In this document: piece after piece, positions 18,507-29,831 of the stretch | Numbering within the stretch: the first letter of the stretch is position 1 | Layout: each line of letters opens with the position of its first letter | Source of the DNA: Zobellella taiwanensis | Lineage (GTDB): Bacteria; Pseudomonadota; Gammaproteobacteria; Enterobacterales; Aeromonadaceae | DNA: 64,000 bases | Reading direction: 5' to 3' | Assembly: GCF_003012795.1 (NCBI RefSeq) | Contig: NZ_PXYH01000009.1 | Location: 1-64,000 of the forward strand | The notes under the pieces: model-generated | Told to the model about the DNA's origin: nothing | Database searches by the model: none | Seen by the model: only the letters and a program-made list of their open reading frames with translations | Made by a program: the position numbers and the translations under genes

Positions 18507-20005
18507 GGGGTTACCTCTTGTTGCGCCTGGCCGACGGCGGCGGCCAGCAGTTGTTCCTGGGTGGCCTCGCGGGCCTTGAATTCACCGGTGATGCGCCCTT
18601 CGTGCATCACCAGGATGCGATCGCTGATGCCCAGCACTTCCGGCATGTCGGAAGACAACAGCAGTATGGCCATGCCTTCCTGCTTGAAGCGGTTGATCAA
18701 CTGATAGATTTCCTTTTTGGCGCCCACATCCACGCCCCGGGTCGGCTCGTCCAGAATCAGCACCCGGGGGCGGGTCATCAGCCCCTTGGCGATGGCCACC
18801 TTCTGCTGGTTGCCGCCGGACAGGTTGCCGATCAGCTGCTCCCGGCCCGGGGTCTTGATGTTGAACAGCCGGATAAAATCGTCCACCGCGGTGCGCTCGG
18901 CGCCGTGGTCGAGCTGGGGGCCGTGGCTCAGCTCCGCCAGGGCCGACAGGCTCATGTTGACCTTGACCGACAGCCCCAGGATAAGGCCGTCGCCCTTGCG
19001 GTCTTCGGAAATATAGGCGATGCCCGCCGCCAGCCCCTGCTGGGGCGTTTTGGCGTGGTAGGGCCGGCCCGCCAGCCGTACCGAGCCGGCGGTGCGGGGC
19101 AGGGCGCCGTAGAGGATTTTGGCCAGTTCGGTGCGCCCGGCGCCCATCAGTCCGGAAAAACCGAGGATCTCGCCCTGGCGCAGGCTGAAGCCGACGTCCC
19201 GGACGCCGGGGCCGGCCAGCGCCTCCACCCGCAGCACTTCCTCGCCCGCGGGCACCGCCAGGCGCGGGTATTGCTCGTCCAGCCGCCGGCCCACCATCAT
19301 TTCGATCAGGCGGTCCTCGTCGATGTCGGCCACCGCTTCCTCGCCAATCCAACGGCCGTCGCGCAGCACCGTCACCCGGTCGCAGATCTCGAAGATTTCC
19401 TTGAGCCGGTGGGAGATGTAAACGATGCCGCAGCCGGCCTGGCGCAGCTCTTCAATCACCCGGAACAGGGCCCGGGTTTCGGTATCGGTCAGGGCGTCGG
19501 TGGGTTCGTCCATGATGATCACATCGGCCTTGAACGACAGGGCCTTGGCGATTTCCACCATCTGCTGGGCGCCGATGCTCAAGTCGCCCACCCGGGTTTT
19601 GGGGGAATGGCGGATCTGCAGCCGGTCGAGCAGGGCCTGGGCGTCGGCGTAAAGCCGGCGCCAGTCGATGTTGCCGAAGGCGCCGACCGGCTCCCGGCCG
19701 AGGAAGATGTTTTCGGCGATGGTCAGCTCGGGCAGCAGGTTCAGCTCCTGGTGGATGATGCCGATGCCCGCCTGCTGGGATTCACGCGGCCCCTTGAAGC
19801 GGCAGGCCCGGCCCCGGTAGCGGATTTCGCCCGCGTCCAGCGGGTAGATGCCGGTCAGCACCTTCATCAGGGTGGACTTGCCGGCGCCGTTTTCGCCCAT
19901 CAGCGCCATCACCTGGCCCGGATAGACCTTGAGCCCGGCCTGGTCCAGCGCCTTGACCCCGGGAAACGCCTTGTCGATGCCGGCAAGAGACAGTATGGGT
20001 TCCAT
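18503..20005 (-). CDS. rbsA: ribose ABC transporter ATP-binding protein
   Basis: A 500-residue fused double ATPase, the E. coli RbsA length. The first half has Walker [10 protein letters not shown], signature [15 protein letters not shown] and Walker B IIMDEPT; in the second half the Walker A equivalent is degenerate ([10 protein letters not shown]) and the signature is [15 protein letters not shown], as is normal for this family. It starts 7 bp after rbsD. Confidence 0.97.
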   Translation of the reverse strand: MEPILSLAGIDKAFPGVKALDQAGLKVYPGQVMALMGENGAGKSTLMKVLTGIYPLDAGEIRYRGRACRFKGPRESQQAGIGIIHQELNLLPELTIAENIFLGREPVGAFGNIDWRRLYADAQALLDRLQIRHSPKTRVGDLSIGAQQMVEIAKALSFKADVIIMDEPTDALTDTETRALFRVIEELRQAGCGIVYISHRLKEIFEICDRVTVLRDGRWIGEEAVADIDEDRLIEMMVGRRLDEQYPRLAVPAGEEVLRVEALAGPGVRDVGFSLRQGEILGFSGLMGAGRTELAKILYGALPRTAGSVRLAGRPYHAKTPQQGLAAGIAYISEDRKGDGLILGLSVKVNMSLSALAELSHGPQLDHGAERTAVDDFIRLFNIKTPGREQLIGNLSGGNQQKVAIAKGLMTRPRVLILDEPTRGVDVGAKKEIYQLINRFKQEGMAILLLSSDMPEVLGISDRILVMHEGRITGEFKAREATQEQLLAAAVGQAQQEVTP

Positions 20006-20012
20006 GCTCACC

Positions 20013-20432
20013 TCAGAAAGGCACGCCGGCGCGCAGGATAAGATTGGCGTAGGGGGTGCATTCGCCGGTGCGCACCACTGCCCGGCTGCGGCCGTTTTGC
20101 CGTTTGAACTCGGCATGGGGCACGTAGCCGACCGGGATCTCCCGGCCCTGGGCCGCGCCCGCCCGGGCCAACTGCTCCAGCAGCCGCCGGTGCAGTTCGG
20201 GGCTGACCGTTTTGATTTCTTCCGCCAGCACCACGGCCTCCAGCTGCAACTCGCTGAGCAGGGCCGCCAGGGTGTCTTCCAGCCCGGGCAGGCCGGGGCG
20301 CACCGCCAGATCGATGCATTCGACCCCGGCGGGAACGGGCAGGCCGGCGTCGGCCAGGGTGATCTCGTCGGTATGGCCCAGGCTGGCCACCAGGGCGGAC
20401 AAATGACGGTTGAGCAGGGTGGTTTTCTTCAC
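20013..20432 (-). CDS. rbsD: D-ribose pyranase
   Basis: A 139-residue cytosolic enzyme that converts pyranose to furanose ribose for ribokinase. The catalytic His lies in [18 protein letters not shown]; the C-terminal [17 protein letters not shown] is the RbsD ending. First gene of the operon. Confidence 0.96.
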   Translation of the reverse strand: MKKTTLLNRHLSALVASLGHTDEITLADAGLPVPAGVECIDLAVRPGLPGLEDTLAALLSELQLEAVVLAEEIKTVSPELHRRLLEQLARAGAAQGREIPVGYVPHAEFKRQNGRSRAVVRTGECTPYANLILRAGVPF

Positions 20433-20486
20433 GGCGGCACCTTGTCTGGCCGGGCCGGTTGGCCCGGGATTACCCGGTGATTGCGA

Positions 20487-20509
20487 GCGAAACGGTTACG
20501 CAATCGATT
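20487..20509 (-). promoter_or_regulatory. probable RbsR operator
   Basis: GCGAAACGGTTACGC (20487-20501) is an imperfect LacI-type palindrome close to known RbsR sites, followed by the palindrome AATCGATT (20502-20509), 55-77 bp before rbsD. No clean -35/-10 pair could be picked nearby. Confidence 0.5.
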
Positions 20510-20584
20510 CGATGGCGTAATTCTAGGTAATATCTCCGACAATGTTAGGTGCGGATCCCGAAAATGCGAGCCGGATCAAAAACC

Positions 20585-20609
20585 GGAACCCGGGGTCAGC
20601 CCCGGGTCC
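20585..20609. repeat. GC-rich hairpin between rbsD and miaE
   Basis: Arms GGAACCCGGGG and CCCCGGGTCC pair with one bulged A and a 4-base loop, with no T run. It sits in the shared upstream region of two divergent genes, so it is probably not a terminator. Confidence 0.45.
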
Positions 20610-20703
20610 GGCGATGGCGGCGTCCGCCGGGGGGCTGCCCCGGGCGGCATGAATTGGTAAACTGCGCGGCTCTACCCGGCCTTGCCGCCCACAGGAATCG
20701 ATT

Positions 20704-21474
20704 GTGTATACCCATGTCCCGAACGCCGAGTTAAGCCAGTTGCTGGCCCCCATCCACGGTTTTTTGCACTGCGCCACCCCCGACGCCTGGCTCGGCGAGG
20801 CGCGCCGCCCGGAGCGGCTGGCGGTGCTGCTGGTGGATCACGCCAACTGCGAGATGAAGGCGGCGATGAGCGCCCACAGCCTGGTGCGCCGCTACTGCTT
20901 GCCCAAGGAAAAGCGCAAGCTGCTGCCCAACCTGGATTTTTACAAGTCGCTGGACGCCCTGCCGGAAAAGGGGGAGGTGCTGGGCAAGCAGGCCCTCACC
21001 GACGACAACCGCCGGGTGTTCGATGAATTGGCCAAGAACGAGTTGCTGGTGAAAATGGTGCGCCTGATCCAGGAGGAGCTGCATCATTTCGAGCAGGTGC
21101 TGGAGATCATGGCCGCCCGGGGCGTGGCCTACGACACCCTGTCCGCGTCCCGCTACGCCGCCGGCCTGCTGCGCCATGTGCGTACCCACGAGCCGGCGGC
21201 GGTGGTGGATCGCCTGATCATCGGTGCCTATATCGAGGCGCGCTCCTGCGAGCGTTTTGCCCGGCTGGCGCCTTTCCTGGACGAGGAGCTGAGCCGCTTT
21301 TATGTTTCCCTGCTGCGTTCGGAGGCGCGCCATTACCAGGATTACCTGGCCCTGGCGCGGGATTATGCCGGCGGCGACATTGCCGGGCGGGTGGCGTTTT
21401 TCGGGGAGCGTGAGGCGGAGCTTATCCAGTCGCCGGACCCGCTGTTCCGCTTTCACAGCGGCAGCCCGGCCTGA
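20704..21474 (+). CDS. miaE: tRNA-(ms2io6A) hydroxylase MiaE
   Basis: A diiron oxygenase, 256 residues, that hydroxylates the isopentenyl group of ms2i6A37 in tRNAs reading U-starting codons. Iron-ligand motifs are seen as LVDHANCEMKAAM (about 43-55), LIQEELHHFEQVLE and LRSEARHYQDYL. The start is GTG; the only nearby ATG is out of frame. A strong hairpin (20585-20609) lies in the 5' region. Confidence 0.9.
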   Translation: MYTHVPNAELSQLLAPIHGFLHCATPDAWLGEARRPERLAVLLVDHANCEMKAAMSAHSLVRRYCLPKEKRKLLPNLDFYKSLDALPEKGEVLGKQALTDDNRRVFDELAKNELLVKMVRLIQEELHHFEQVLEIMAARGVAYDTLSASRYAAGLLRHVRTHEPAAVVDRLIIGAYIEARSCERFARLAPFLDEELSRFYVSLLRSEARHYQDYLALARDYAGGDIAGRVAFFGEREAELIQSPDPLFRFHSGSPA

Positions 21475-21543
21475 AGTAAGGGGGGAATGGCGGCTCACGA
21501 CCGGCGGCGGCCGGGTTTTGCCAAGCGCCGTTCGACCGGCGCT

Positions 21544-22152
21544 TTAGTCCGGGGCATGGCCCTCGAGCAGCAGCGGCAGCAGCAGGGCCAGGCCGGCCTT
21601 GAGCTGCTCGGGGGCCAGTTCGGGCTCGCGGCTCAGGCGCAGCAGCACCCCTTCCCACAGGCACTGGATCAACAGGGTGACGCGGGTGGCCCGGGCCGGG
21701 TCCATGCCCAGCCCGCCTTCGGGCCGGGGCCGGCTTAGCCAGGCCACGAACTGCTGGCGCAATTGCCGGTCGGAACACTGCACCGCCGAGGCGACGGCGG
21801 TGTCGCGGGTGGCCTCGGCGGAAATTTCCAGGAACAGCGGTGCGCTCAGGGCGTCGCCGGCGGCACCGCCGTCGTCGAACAACTGCAGGAAAATGGCATA
21901 CAGCCGTTCCTCGCCGCCCTGCAACTGGCCCAGGTCCTGGCGGGCCAGGTCCAGCTGCTGGGCGATGATGGCCAGGATGATGTCATGCTTGCCGCCAAAA
22001 TAGCGGTAGATAAGGCCCGGGCTCATGCCGGCCTCCTGGGCCACCGAGGCCATGCTGGCGCCGTGGAAGCCGTCGCGGATAAAGCAGCGGCGGGCCGCAT
22101 CCAGGATGCGGCCGCGCTGCTCTTCGGCGCGGTTGCGGTGGGCGGCGTTCAT
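21544..22152 (-). CDS. TetR-family repressor of the RND efflux operon
   Basis: A 202-residue TetR/AcrR regulator: N-terminal helix-turn-helix (RILDAARRCFIRDGFHGASM, then SPGLIYRYFGGK) and a helical ligand domain. Its start overlaps the stop of the outer-membrane gene (TGATG), so it is the fourth gene of the efflux operon. Two TetR-type palindromes precede the operon, suggesting autoregulation. Confidence 0.9.
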   Translation of the reverse strand: MNAAHRNRAEEQRGRILDAARRCFIRDGFHGASMASVAQEAGMSPGLIYRYFGGKHDIILAIIAQQLDLARQDLGQLQGGEERLYAIFLQLFDDGGAAGDALSAPLFLEISAEATRDTAVASAVQCSDRQLRQQFVAWLSRPRPEGGLGMDPARATRVTLLIQCLWEGVLLRLSREPELAPEQLKAGLALLLPLLLEGHAPD

Positions 22153-23549
22153 CAGCCCGCTTCCCGCCAGCCGCCTCCCAGCGCCTTGTACAGGTTGACC
22201 CTGTTGCTCTGCTCCGCCAGCTCGGCGCTGATCAGCGACTGCTCGGCCTGGTACAGGGTGCGCTGGGCATCCAGCAGCACCAGGTAGCTGTCCTGGCCCG
22301 CCCGGTAGCGGGCGAGGGACAGTTGCTCGGCGCGGCGGGCGGCGTCCACCAGGGCCTGCAGCGCGTCTTGCCGCTCCGCCAGGGTGCGGGTCAGGGCCAG
22401 GCCGTCGGCCACTTCCCGAAAGCCGCTCTGGATGGCTTTTTCGTAGTCCGCCAGGGCGATGTCCCGCTCCGCCTCGGCCAGGCCGAGGGCGGCGCGCAGG
22501 CTGCCGCCCTGGAAGATAGGCAGGTTGATCCGGGGCGCGAAGCGCCAGATGCCGCTGCCGCCCTCGAACAGGCCGTCCAGCTCGCCGCTGGCGGTGCCCA
22601 CGCTGCCGGTCAGGCGGATGGACGGGAAAAACGCCGCCCGGGCCGCGCCTATGTTGGCGTTGGCGGCGAGCAGGGCGTATTCCGCCTGCTGCACGTCGGG
22701 CCGGCGCAGCAGCACGTCGGAGGGCAGGCCGGCGGGCAAGGGCGCCAGGCCGCTGACCTCGCCGCCGTCGCCCGCCGGCAGCAGCGCCGGATCGACGGGC
22801 GCGCCCACCAGCAGGGTGAGGGCGTTGAGATCCTGGGCCACCAGGCCCCGGTAGCGGGCCAGATCGGCCCGGGCGGTTTCCAGGGCGGTCTGGGCCTGGC
22901 TCAGATCCAGCCCCGACACCGCCCCCAGCTGGTGGCGGCGTTCGGTCAGCGCCAGCGCCTGTTGGCGGTTGTCGAGGGTTTCTTCGGCCAGCCGCTCGAG
23001 CCGGCGGTCGCCGGCCAGGGTGAGGTAGGCGTTAGCCACTTCCGCCACCAGGCTGAGCTGGGCGGCGCGGCGGGCCTCTTCCCGGGCCAGGTACTGGTTC
23101 AGCGCCGCCTCGCTCAGGTTGCGGACCCGGCCGAACAGGTCGAGTTCGAACTCGGCGATGCCGAGGTTGGCGCTGAACTGTTCGCTGACGCCGGCGTCCG
23201 GGGCCAGGCGGCCCCGTTCCAGGTCGCCGGCGGCCGCCACCGATGGCAGCCGGTCGGCGCGTTCAATGCGGTACTGGGCCCGCGCCTTGTCGACGTTGAG
23301 CAGGGCCACCCGCAGGTCGCGGTTGTTGGCCAGGGCCTGTCCGATCAACTGCTCCAGCTGCGGATCGGTGAAGAAGTCGAGCCAGCCGATATCGGCCGCG
23401 GTAGCCTGGGTATCGGCGCTGCTGGCCGGTATCGGCCAGTCGGCGGCCACGCCCGGACGGGCCTCGGGCAGCTCGGGCACCAGGGTGGAGCAGCCTGCCA
23501 GCAGCAGGCCGGTAACCAGCGCCAGGCTGGTGCGCACGGGGTTATTCAT
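22152..23549 (-). CDS. RND efflux outer-membrane factor (OprM/NodT family)
   Basis: A 465-residue lipoprotein channel: signal peptide with lipobox LLAGC, then two outer-membrane-efflux repeats with the usual VANAYLTL and [28 protein letters not shown] motifs. It overlaps the RND pump gene by 8 bp and forms the outer-membrane duct of the tripartite pump. Confidence 0.94.
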   Translation of the reverse strand: MNNPVRTSLALVTGLLLAGCSTLVPELPEARPGVAADWPIPASSADTQATAADIGWLDFFTDPQLEQLIGQALANNRDLRVALLNVDKARAQYRIERADRLPSVAAAGDLERGRLAPDAGVSEQFSANLGIAEFELDLFGRVRNLSEAALNQYLAREEARRAAQLSLVAEVANAYLTLAGDRRLERLAEETLDNRQQALALTERRHQLGAVSGLDLSQAQTALETARADLARYRGLVAQDLNALTLLVGAPVDPALLPAGDGGEVSGLAPLPAGLPSDVLLRRPDVQQAEYALLAANANIGAARAAFFPSIRLTGSVGTASGELDGLFEGGSGIWRFAPRINLPIFQGGSLRAALGLAEAERDIALADYEKAIQSGFREVADGLALTRTLAERQDALQALVDAARRAEQLSLARYRAGQDSYLVLLDAQRTLYQAEQSLISAELAEQSNRVNLYKALGGGWREAG

Positions 23550-26500
23550 CGGTATTGTCTCCTGTCTGCACGGCGGTGTCGGCGGCCCGGCGGCGGCCGA
23601 ACAGCCGCTGTACCACCACGAAGAATAGCGGAATAAAGAACACGCCCAGCAGGGTGCCGGCCAGCATGCCGCCAAGCACGCCGGTGCCGATGGCGTTCTG
23701 GGCGCCGGAGCCGGCGCCGGCGGCGATGGCCAAGGGCAGCACGCCCAGGCCGAAGGCCAGGGAGGTCATCAGGATCGGCCGCAGCCGGTCGCGCACCGCC
23801 GTCATGGTGGCCTCGATCAGGCTCATGCCGTGCTTTTCCAGGTTCTCCTTGGCGAACTCAACGATCAATATGGCGTTCTTGCTGGTCAGGCCCACTGTGG
23901 TGAGCATGGCCACCTGGAAGTACACGTCCCGCTCCATGCCGCGCAGGCCGGTGGCCAGCACGGTGCCGAGGATGCCGAGGGGAGCCACCAGCAGCACGGC
24001 GGTGGGCACCGTCCAGCTTTCATAGAGGGCGGCCAGGCACAGGAACACCACCAGCAGCGACAGGCTGTACAGCAGCGGGGTCTGGGAGCCCGCCTGGCGT
24101 TCCTGGTAGGACAGGCCGCTCCATTCCATGCCGATGCCGGCGGGCAGCTGGCCTACCAGCCGCTCCATCTCGGCCATGGCCTCGCCGGAGCTCACGCCCG
24201 GGGCCGCCTCGCCGTTGATTTCCATGGCGGGCACGCCGTTGTAGCGCTCCAGCCGCGGCGAGCCGTAGTCCCAGCGGGTACTGGCGAAGGCGGAGAAGGG
24301 CACCATGTCGCCGTCCTTGTTGCGCACCGACCATTGCTCGAAGTCTTCCGGCACCATGCGGAAGGGCGCGTCGGCCTGCAGGTAGACCCGCTTGACCCGG
24401 CCCCGGTCGATAAAGTCATCGATATAGCTGCCGCCCCAGGCGGTGGCCAGGGTGGCGTTGATGTCCGCCGCCGACAGGCCGAGGGCACCGGCCTTGGCGT
24501 GGTCGATGTCTATCCGGAACTGGGGGGTATCGTCCATGCCGTTGGGGCGGACGTTGACCAGCAGTTCGCTCTGCCCGGCCATGCCGAGCAACTGGTTGCG
24601 GGCGTCGACCAGGGCGTCGTGGCCCAGGCCGGCGTTGTCCTTGAGGAAGAACACGAAACCGCCCGAGGTGCCCAGCTCCGGCATGGCCGGGGGCGCAAAG
24701 GCGAACGCCATGGCGTCCTTGAACTGGCTGAGGGCGGCCATGGCCCGGCCGGCGACGGCATCGACGCTTTGCTCGGGGGACTCCCGCTCGGACCAGTCCT
24801 TGAGCTTGACGAAGGCCAGGCCCATGTTCTGGCCGGTACCGCCGAAGCTGAAGCCCTGTACGCTGAACACCGACTCCACCACCTCGGCCTCGTTCTGCAG
24901 GAAGTGGTCTTCCAGCTTCATGATCGACGCCATGGTGCGCTCCTGGGTGGCGCCCACCGGGGCCTGCACCTGGGCGAACAGAATGCCCTGGTCTTCCGGC
25001 GGCAGGAAGGCGCTGGGCAGGCGCAGGAACAGCACCACCATCACCGCCGACAGGGCCAGGAAGATCAGCATGAAGCGCTTGCTGCGGGTCAGGATGCCGT
25101 GCACGCCGCCCTGGTATTTGCCGCTGGCCCGCTCGAAGTTGCGGTTGAACCAGCCGAAAAAGCCCTTGGTGCCGTGGTGCTCGCCCTTTTTCAGCGGTTT
25201 GAGCATGGTGGCGCACAGGGCCGGGGTCAGCACGATGGCGACCAGCACCGACAGCGACATGGCCGAGACGATGGTGGCCGAGAACTGGCGGTAAATGACG
25301 CCGGTGGAGCCGCCGAGGAAGGCCATGGGTACGAACACCGCCGACAGCACCAGGCCGATGCCCACCAGGGCGCCGGTGATCTGATCCATCGACTTGCGGG
25401 TTGCCTCCAGCGGCGACAGCCCTTCCTCGGTCATGATCCGCTCCACGTTTTCCACCACCACGATGGCGTCGTCCACCAGCAGGCCGATGGCCAGCACCAT
25501 GGCGAACATGGTCAGCATGTTGATGGAAAAACCGAGGGCGGCGAGCACGCCGAAGGTGCCGAGCAACACTACCGGCACCGCTATGGTGGGGATCAGGGTG
25601 GCGCGGAAGTTCTGCAGGAACAGGTACATGACCAGAAACACCAGCACCACGGCTTCCACCAGGGTTTTGACCACCCCTTCGATGGAGACCTTGACGAAGG
25701 GGGTGGTGTCGTAGGGCACCACAGACGTCATGCCGGCGGGGAAGAATTGCTCCAGCTGTTCCAGGGTCTGTACCACGCCGGCGGCGGTATCCAGGGCGTT
25801 GGCGCCGGTGGCGAGGGACACCGCCACGCCGGCGGCGGGCTGGCCGTTGTAGCGGCTGATGAAGTCGTAGTTTTCGGCGCCGATTTCCACCCGCGCCACG
25901 TCGTCCAGCCTGAGGGTGGCGCCGTCGGCCTGGGTACGCAGCACTATGTTGCGGAACTGCTCCGGGGTCTGCAGCCGGTCCTGGGCGTTGATGGTGGCGT
26001 TGAGCTGCTGGCCGGGCATGGCCGGCGTGCCGCCGAGCTGGCCCACGGCCACCTGGGCGTTTTGCGCCTGGATGGCGGCGATGACCTCATCCACCGACAG
26101 GGAGTAGGTTTCCAGCTTGTTCGGATCCAGCCAGATACGCATGGCGTATTCGGAGCCGAACACCTGCAGCGAGCCTACCCCGGGCACCCGGCTCAGGGGA
26201 TCCACCAGGTTGGCGTTGATGTAGTCGGCGATGTCGTCCTTGCCCATGCTGCCGTCTTCCGACACAAAGCCGAGCACCATCAGGAAACCGCTGCTCGATT
26301 TACTGACTTCCACCCCCTGGCGCTGCACGTCCTGGGGCAGCAGGGGCATGGCCAGTTGCAGCTTGTTCTGCACCTGGACCTGGGCGATATCCGGATCGGT
26401 GCCGTTCTCGAAGGTCAGGGTGAGGCTGGCCCGGCCGCTGGCCTGGCTGGTGGCGGACATGTACAGCAGGCCGTCGAGCCCCTTCATGTTCTGCTCGATG

Positions 26501-26691
26501 ATCTGGGTCACCGAGTCTTCCACCACCTTGGCGGAGGCGCCCGGATAGGTGGCGTTGATGGTCACCGCCGGCGGCGCTATGGTCGGGTACTGGGAGATGG
26601 GCAACTGGCTGATGGACAGCGCCCCCGCCAGCATGATGATGATGGCGATCACCCAGGCAAAGATGGGCCGATCGATAAAGAAACGTGCCAT
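23542..26691 (-). CDS. RND multidrug efflux pump, HAE1 (AcrB/MexB) type
   Basis: A 1049-residue inner-membrane proton/drug antiporter with the standard start [20 protein letters not shown] and 12 membrane segments. The proton-relay aspartates are present in [16 protein letters not shown]. Length and motifs match AcrB/MexB. The substrate range cannot be read from the sequence. Second gene in the order fusion protein, pump, channel, repressor. Confidence 0.96.
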   Translation of the reverse strand: MARFFIDRPIFAWVIAIIIMLAGALSISQLPISQYPTIAPPAVTINATYPGASAKVVEDSVTQIIEQNMKGLDGLLYMSATSQASGRASLTLTFENGTDPDIAQVQVQNKLQLAMPLLPQDVQRQGVEVSKSSSGFLMVLGFVSEDGSMGKDDIADYINANLVDPLSRVPGVGSLQVFGSEYAMRIWLDPNKLETYSLSVDEVIAAIQAQNAQVAVGQLGGTPAMPGQQLNATINAQDRLQTPEQFRNIVLRTQADGATLRLDDVARVEIGAENYDFISRYNGQPAAGVAVSLATGANALDTAAGVVQTLEQLEQFFPAGMTSVVPYDTTPFVKVSIEGVVKTLVEAVVLVFLVMYLFLQNFRATLIPTIAVPVVLLGTFGVLAALGFSINMLTMFAMVLAIGLLVDDAIVVVENVERIMTEEGLSPLEATRKSMDQITGALVGIGLVLSAVFVPMAFLGGSTGVIYRQFSATIVSAMSLSVLVAIVLTPALCATMLKPLKKGEHHGTKGFFGWFNRNFERASGKYQGGVHGILTRSKRFMLIFLALSAVMVVLFLRLPSAFLPPEDQGILFAQVQAPVGATQERTMASIMKLEDHFLQNEAEVVESVFSVQGFSFGGTGQNMGLAFVKLKDWSERESPEQSVDAVAGRAMAALSQFKDAMAFAFAPPAMPELGTSGGFVFFLKDNAGLGHDALVDARNQLLGMAGQSELLVNVRPNGMDDTPQFRIDIDHAKAGALGLSAADINATLATAWGGSYIDDFIDRGRVKRVYLQADAPFRMVPEDFEQWSVRNKDGDMVPFSAFASTRWDYGSPRLERYNGVPAMEINGEAAPGVSSGEAMAEMERLVGQLPAGIGMEWSGLSYQERQAGSQTPLLYSLSLLVVFLCLAALYESWTVPTAVLLVAPLGILGTVLATGLRGMERDVYFQVAMLTTVGLTSKNAILIVEFAKENLEKHGMSLIEATMTAVRDRLRPILMTSLAFGLGVLPLAIAAGAGSGAQNAIGTGVLGGMLAGTLLGVFFIPLFFVVVQRLFGRRRAADTAVQTGDNTDE

Positions 26692-26703
26692 TCAAAATTC
26701 TCC

Positions 26704-27864
26704 TCAGGAGCGGCTGTCGTCGGTGGCGGCGTCGATGACGCGCACCTCGGCGCCGGGACGGACCTTTTGCAGGCCTTCGATGATCACCCGGTCGCCGGCT
26801 TCCAGCCCGCCTTCCAGCAGCCATTGGTCGCCCAGGGTACGGCTGACCTGCACCGCCCTTTGCTCGACCTGGTTGTCGGCGTTGACCACCAGGGCGCTGG
26901 TATTGCCCTTGGGATCCCGGGCGATGCCTTGTTGTGGCACCAGCAGGGCGTTGTCGCGCTGGCCCTGGCCGAGTTCGGCGCGCACATACATGCCCGGCAG
27001 CAGCAGTTGCTCGGGATTGGGCACTTCCACCCGCAGCAGATAGCTGCCGGTGCTCCGGTCGACGGTGGCCTCGCTGAACGCCAGCCGGCCCTGGTGGGGA
27101 TAGGGCGTGCCGTCTTCCAGCAGCAGGGTCACCGGCACTTCGTCGGTGCTGCTGAGGGTGCCGGCGGCCAGCTCCCGGCGCAGTTTGAGCAGTTCGCTGC
27201 TGGACTGGGTCAGGTCCACATAAATGGGATCGAGCTGCTCTATGGTGGCCAGGGGCTCGGCCTGGTTGGCGGTGACCAGGGCGCCCTGGGTGAAGGCTGA
27301 CTTGCCGATGCGGCCGGCGATAGGCGCCGTGATACGGGCATAGTCGACCCGGATCCGGGCGCTGGTGACCGCCGCCCTGGCGGCGGCGAGATCGGCTTCC
27401 GCCTGGCGCAGGGTAGCGATGGCGTTTTCGTTGTCCTGGCGGCTGACCGCGTCGATTTTGACCAGCTCGGCGGAACGGGCGGCATTGAGCCGGGCGGAGG
27501 TCAGGGTGGCTTCGGCCCGGGCCTGGGCGGCCTTGGCGGAAGCCAGGTCGGCCTGGTAGCTGGCGTCGTCCAGTTGGTAGAGGGGCTGGTCGGCCTTGAC
27601 CTCACCGCCTTCGGTAAACAACCGCTGCTGCACTATGCCGTCCACCTGGGGGCGAACCTCGGCGGTGAGGTAGGCGGCGGTGCGCCCGGGCAACTCGCGG
27701 GTGAGGGTGACGCTCTGGGGTTGCAGCGTGGCCACCACCACTTCGGGCGGCGGGGCGTTCTGGGCGCTGCTCTGCGGATTGCTCTGGGTATCGCAGGCCA
27801 TCAGGCCGAGGCCCGACAGCACCCCCACCAGGACCAGGCGGGGCGGAAAGGTTCGCAGTGACAT
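26704..27864 (-). CDS. RND efflux periplasmic adaptor (AcrA/MexA type)
   Basis: A 386-residue membrane-fusion lipoprotein (lipobox around LMAC). The lipoyl halves flank a long alpha-helical hairpin (about 100-165), followed by beta-barrel and membrane-proximal domains (IEGLQKVRPGAEV). The start is the second in-frame ATG (MSLRTF); an upstream ATG exists at 27882. First gene of the operon. Confidence 0.93.
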   Translation of the reverse strand: MSLRTFPPRLVLVGVLSGLGLMACDTQSNPQSSAQNAPPPEVVVATLQPQSVTLTRELPGRTAAYLTAEVRPQVDGIVQQRLFTEGGEVKADQPLYQLDDASYQADLASAKAAQARAEATLTSARLNAARSAELVKIDAVSRQDNENAIATLRQAEADLAAARAAVTSARIRVDYARITAPIAGRIGKSAFTQGALVTANQAEPLATIEQLDPIYVDLTQSSSELLKLRRELAAGTLSSTDEVPVTLLLEDGTPYPHQGRLAFSEATVDRSTGSYLLRVEVPNPEQLLLPGMYVRAELGQGQRDNALLVPQQGIARDPKGNTSALVVNADNQVEQRAVQVSRTLGDQWLLEGGLEAGDRVIIEGLQKVRPGAEVRVIDAATDDSRS

Positions 27865-27906
27865 AGTAAGTCTCGCTTGCATGCTTGATGTGGTTATTGG
27901 AATCGG

Positions 27907-27948
27907 AATGAACGCTCATTCATTTGCGCCCAAGAATGAACGATCATT
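27907..27948 (-). promoter_or_regulatory. two TetR-type operators before the efflux operon
   Basis: Two copies of AATGAACG(C/A)TCATT, at 27907-27920 and 27935-27948, have centres 28 bp apart. Each is a palindrome of the AcrR/TtgR style. They lie 43-84 bp before the adaptor gene start and are the obvious targets for the operon's own TetR protein. Confidence 0.75.
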
Positions 27949-28032
27949 CATTGTTTTTCAAGTGACAATTCATGACCGGTGCCGGCGGCACTCCGGGCGG
28001 GAGGGAAGGGAGGGGGGAGGAAAACGGGCGGC

Positions 28033-28830
28033 TCAGCCGCCCCGGTGCCAGCGGTATTCGTTGTTGTAGCTCTGCAGCAGGCGCAGGCCCTGCTCGCTCT
28101 GGGGATGCTCCAGCACCCTGTGGGTGGGGCCGGCTTCCACCACATGGCCTTCGTGCATCAGGATCACCTGGTCGCTGACATGGCGCACCACGCCAAGGTC
28201 GTTGGCCACGATCACGTAGGACAGCCCCAGGGTGCTCTGCAGGCTGAGCAGCAGGTTGATGATCTGGGAGCGCACCGAGATGTCGAGGTTGGAAATGGCC
28301 TCGTCGGCAACGATGATCCGGGGCGAAAGGATCAGGGCCCGGGCCAGGGCCACCCGCTGTTTCTGGCCGGTGGAGATCATGCCCGGATAGAAATGGTAGT
28401 GATCCGGCAGCAGGCCGACCATGCGCAGGGTGTCCAGGACCAGCGCCTCGCGCTGCTCGGCGTCCAGCTCGGTATTGAGGCTGAGCGGGGCTTCCAGGAT
28501 CTGGCCGATGCGGCTGCGCGGATTGAGCGAGGTGTTGGGATCCTGGAAGATCATGCGCAGCAGCTGGCAGCGCTTTTTGTCGTCGCCGGGCGCTATCTTG
28601 TCGCCGTCGATGTAGACGCTGCCCTGGGTGGGCGGCATGACGCCCGCCAGCACCTTGGCCAGGGTACTCTTGCCCGACCCCGCCTCGCCCATCAGCGCCA
28701 GGGTCTGGCCCCGCTCCAGGGTGAACGACAGGGGATGGAAGGCGGTCTTGACGCTCTTGCGGAACAGACCGCTGTGATTGACGAACACCTTGCTGAGGTG
28801 GTCGACCTTGAGCAGCGGAGCCTGGCTCAT
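28033..28830 (-). CDS. sapF: peptide ABC transporter ATP-binding protein SapF
   Basis: A 265-residue ATPase with Walker [10 protein letters not shown], a signature region of SapF form ([16 protein letters not shown], in place of LSGGQ) and Walker B IIVADEA. It overlaps sapD by 4 bp and is last in sapABCDF. The Sap system is linked to antimicrobial-peptide resistance, putrescine export and potassium uptake in different species. Confidence 0.93.
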   Translation of the reverse strand: MSQAPLLKVDHLSKVFVNHSGLFRKSVKTAFHPLSFTLERGQTLALMGEAGSGKSTLAKVLAGVMPPTQGSVYIDGDKIAPGDDKKRCQLLRMIFQDPNTSLNPRSRIGQILEAPLSLNTELDAEQREALVLDTLRMVGLLPDHYHFYPGMISTGQKQRVALARALILSPRIIVADEAISNLDISVRSQIINLLLSLQSTLGLSYVIVANDLGVVRHVSDQVILMHEGHVVEAGPTHRVLEHPQSEQGLRLLQSYNNEYRWHRGG

Positions 28831-29831
28831 CGGGGCTTCCCTTTCTTGGCCATGTTGAGGGGGAAATGGCAGTAGTAGCTGTGCCCCTTGACCTTGGCCA
28901 GGGGCGGCGCCACCACGCACTGTTTCTGGGCATTGGGGCAGCGCGGGCCCAGCCGGCAACCGATGGGCAGGCTCTGCAGGGGCGGTATGACCCCGGGCAG
29001 GGTGTTGAGCCGGGATTTATGGGGCAGGCTGCCGTCCAGATCCGGCATCATCTGCAGCAGGGCGGCGGTGTAGGGGTGGTGGGGCCGGGTCAGGATTTGC
29101 TCCCGGCTGCCCGACTCCACCGCCTGGCCGCAATACATCACGGTGATGTTGTGGGTCAACCGGGCGAAGGTGGTCATGTCGTTGCTGATCAGCAGTATGG
29201 TGGTGCCCGACAGCTTGTTGACCCGCTCCAGCAGGCGCAGGATCTGGGCCTGGTTGGTGGCCTCCATGGCGTTGGTGGGCTCGTCCGCCACCAGCAGCTT
29301 GGGCTGGTTGGCGATGGCCATGGCGATCATCACCTTCTGGCAGACCCCTTCCGACAGCTGGTAGGGATAGGCGTTCATCACCTGGCGGTGATCCCGGATG
29401 CCGACCCGGTGCAGCAGGCCGACGGCCTGGTTGCGCCGCCACTGCCAGCGCTGCCACCACTTGCCGTGAAAGCTGCGCGAGGGAATGGCCTCGATCAGCT
29501 GGGCGCCGATCCGCTCGGCGGGATCCAGGCAGCTGGAGGGCTCCTGGAACACCATCGCCATGTCGCGTCCCATGACCAGCCGCCGCTCCTTGGGGGACAG
29601 GCTTTGCAGGTCGATATTGTCGAGGTACATGCGATCGGCGGTCACCCGCCAGGTGTCCTTGGCGATGCCCACTATGGTTTGGGCCACCAGGCTCTTGCCC
29701 GAGCCGGACTCGCCCACCAGGCCGCGGATTTCGCCGTCGGCCAGGGTCAGGCTGAACTTGTCGACCGCCTTCACCATGCCCTGGGGGGTATCGATTTCGA
29801 TGGTCAGGTTGCGGATATCGAGCAGCGGCAT
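28827..29831 (-). CDS. sapD: peptide ABC transporter ATP-binding protein SapD
   Basis: A 334-residue ATPase: Walker [10 protein letters not shown], variant signature [16 protein letters not shown] and Walker [13 protein letters not shown], plus the oligopeptide-transporter C-terminal extension with clustered Cys (RCPNAQKQC). The replaced LSGGQ is typical of SapD. A one-base overlap joins it to sapC. Confidence 0.94.
   Translation of the reverse strand: MPLLDIRNLTIEIDTPQGMVKAVDKFSLTLADGEIRGLVGESGSGKSLVAQTIVGIAKDTWRVTADRMYLDNIDLQSLSPKERRLVMGRDMAMVFQEPSSCLDPAERIGAQLIEAIPSRSFHGKWWQRWQWRRNQAVGLLHRVGIRDHRQVMNAYPYQLSEGVCQKVMIAMAIANQPKLLVADEPTNAMEATNQAQILRLLERVNKLSGTTILLISNDMTTFARLTHNITVMYCGQAVESGSREQILTRPHHPYTAALLQMMPDLDGSLPHKSRLNTLPGVIPPLQSLPIGCRLGPRCPNAQKQCVVAPPLAKVKGHSYYCHFPLNMAKKGKPR

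Noticed and set aside
23830-27300. Open frame of 1156 codons on the plus strand, opposite the RND pump and adaptor genes
   Set aside because: It is the complement of two unmistakable efflux genes; long antisense frames are expected in GC-rich coding DNA. The predicted protein is rich in His, Gly and Gln with no domain.
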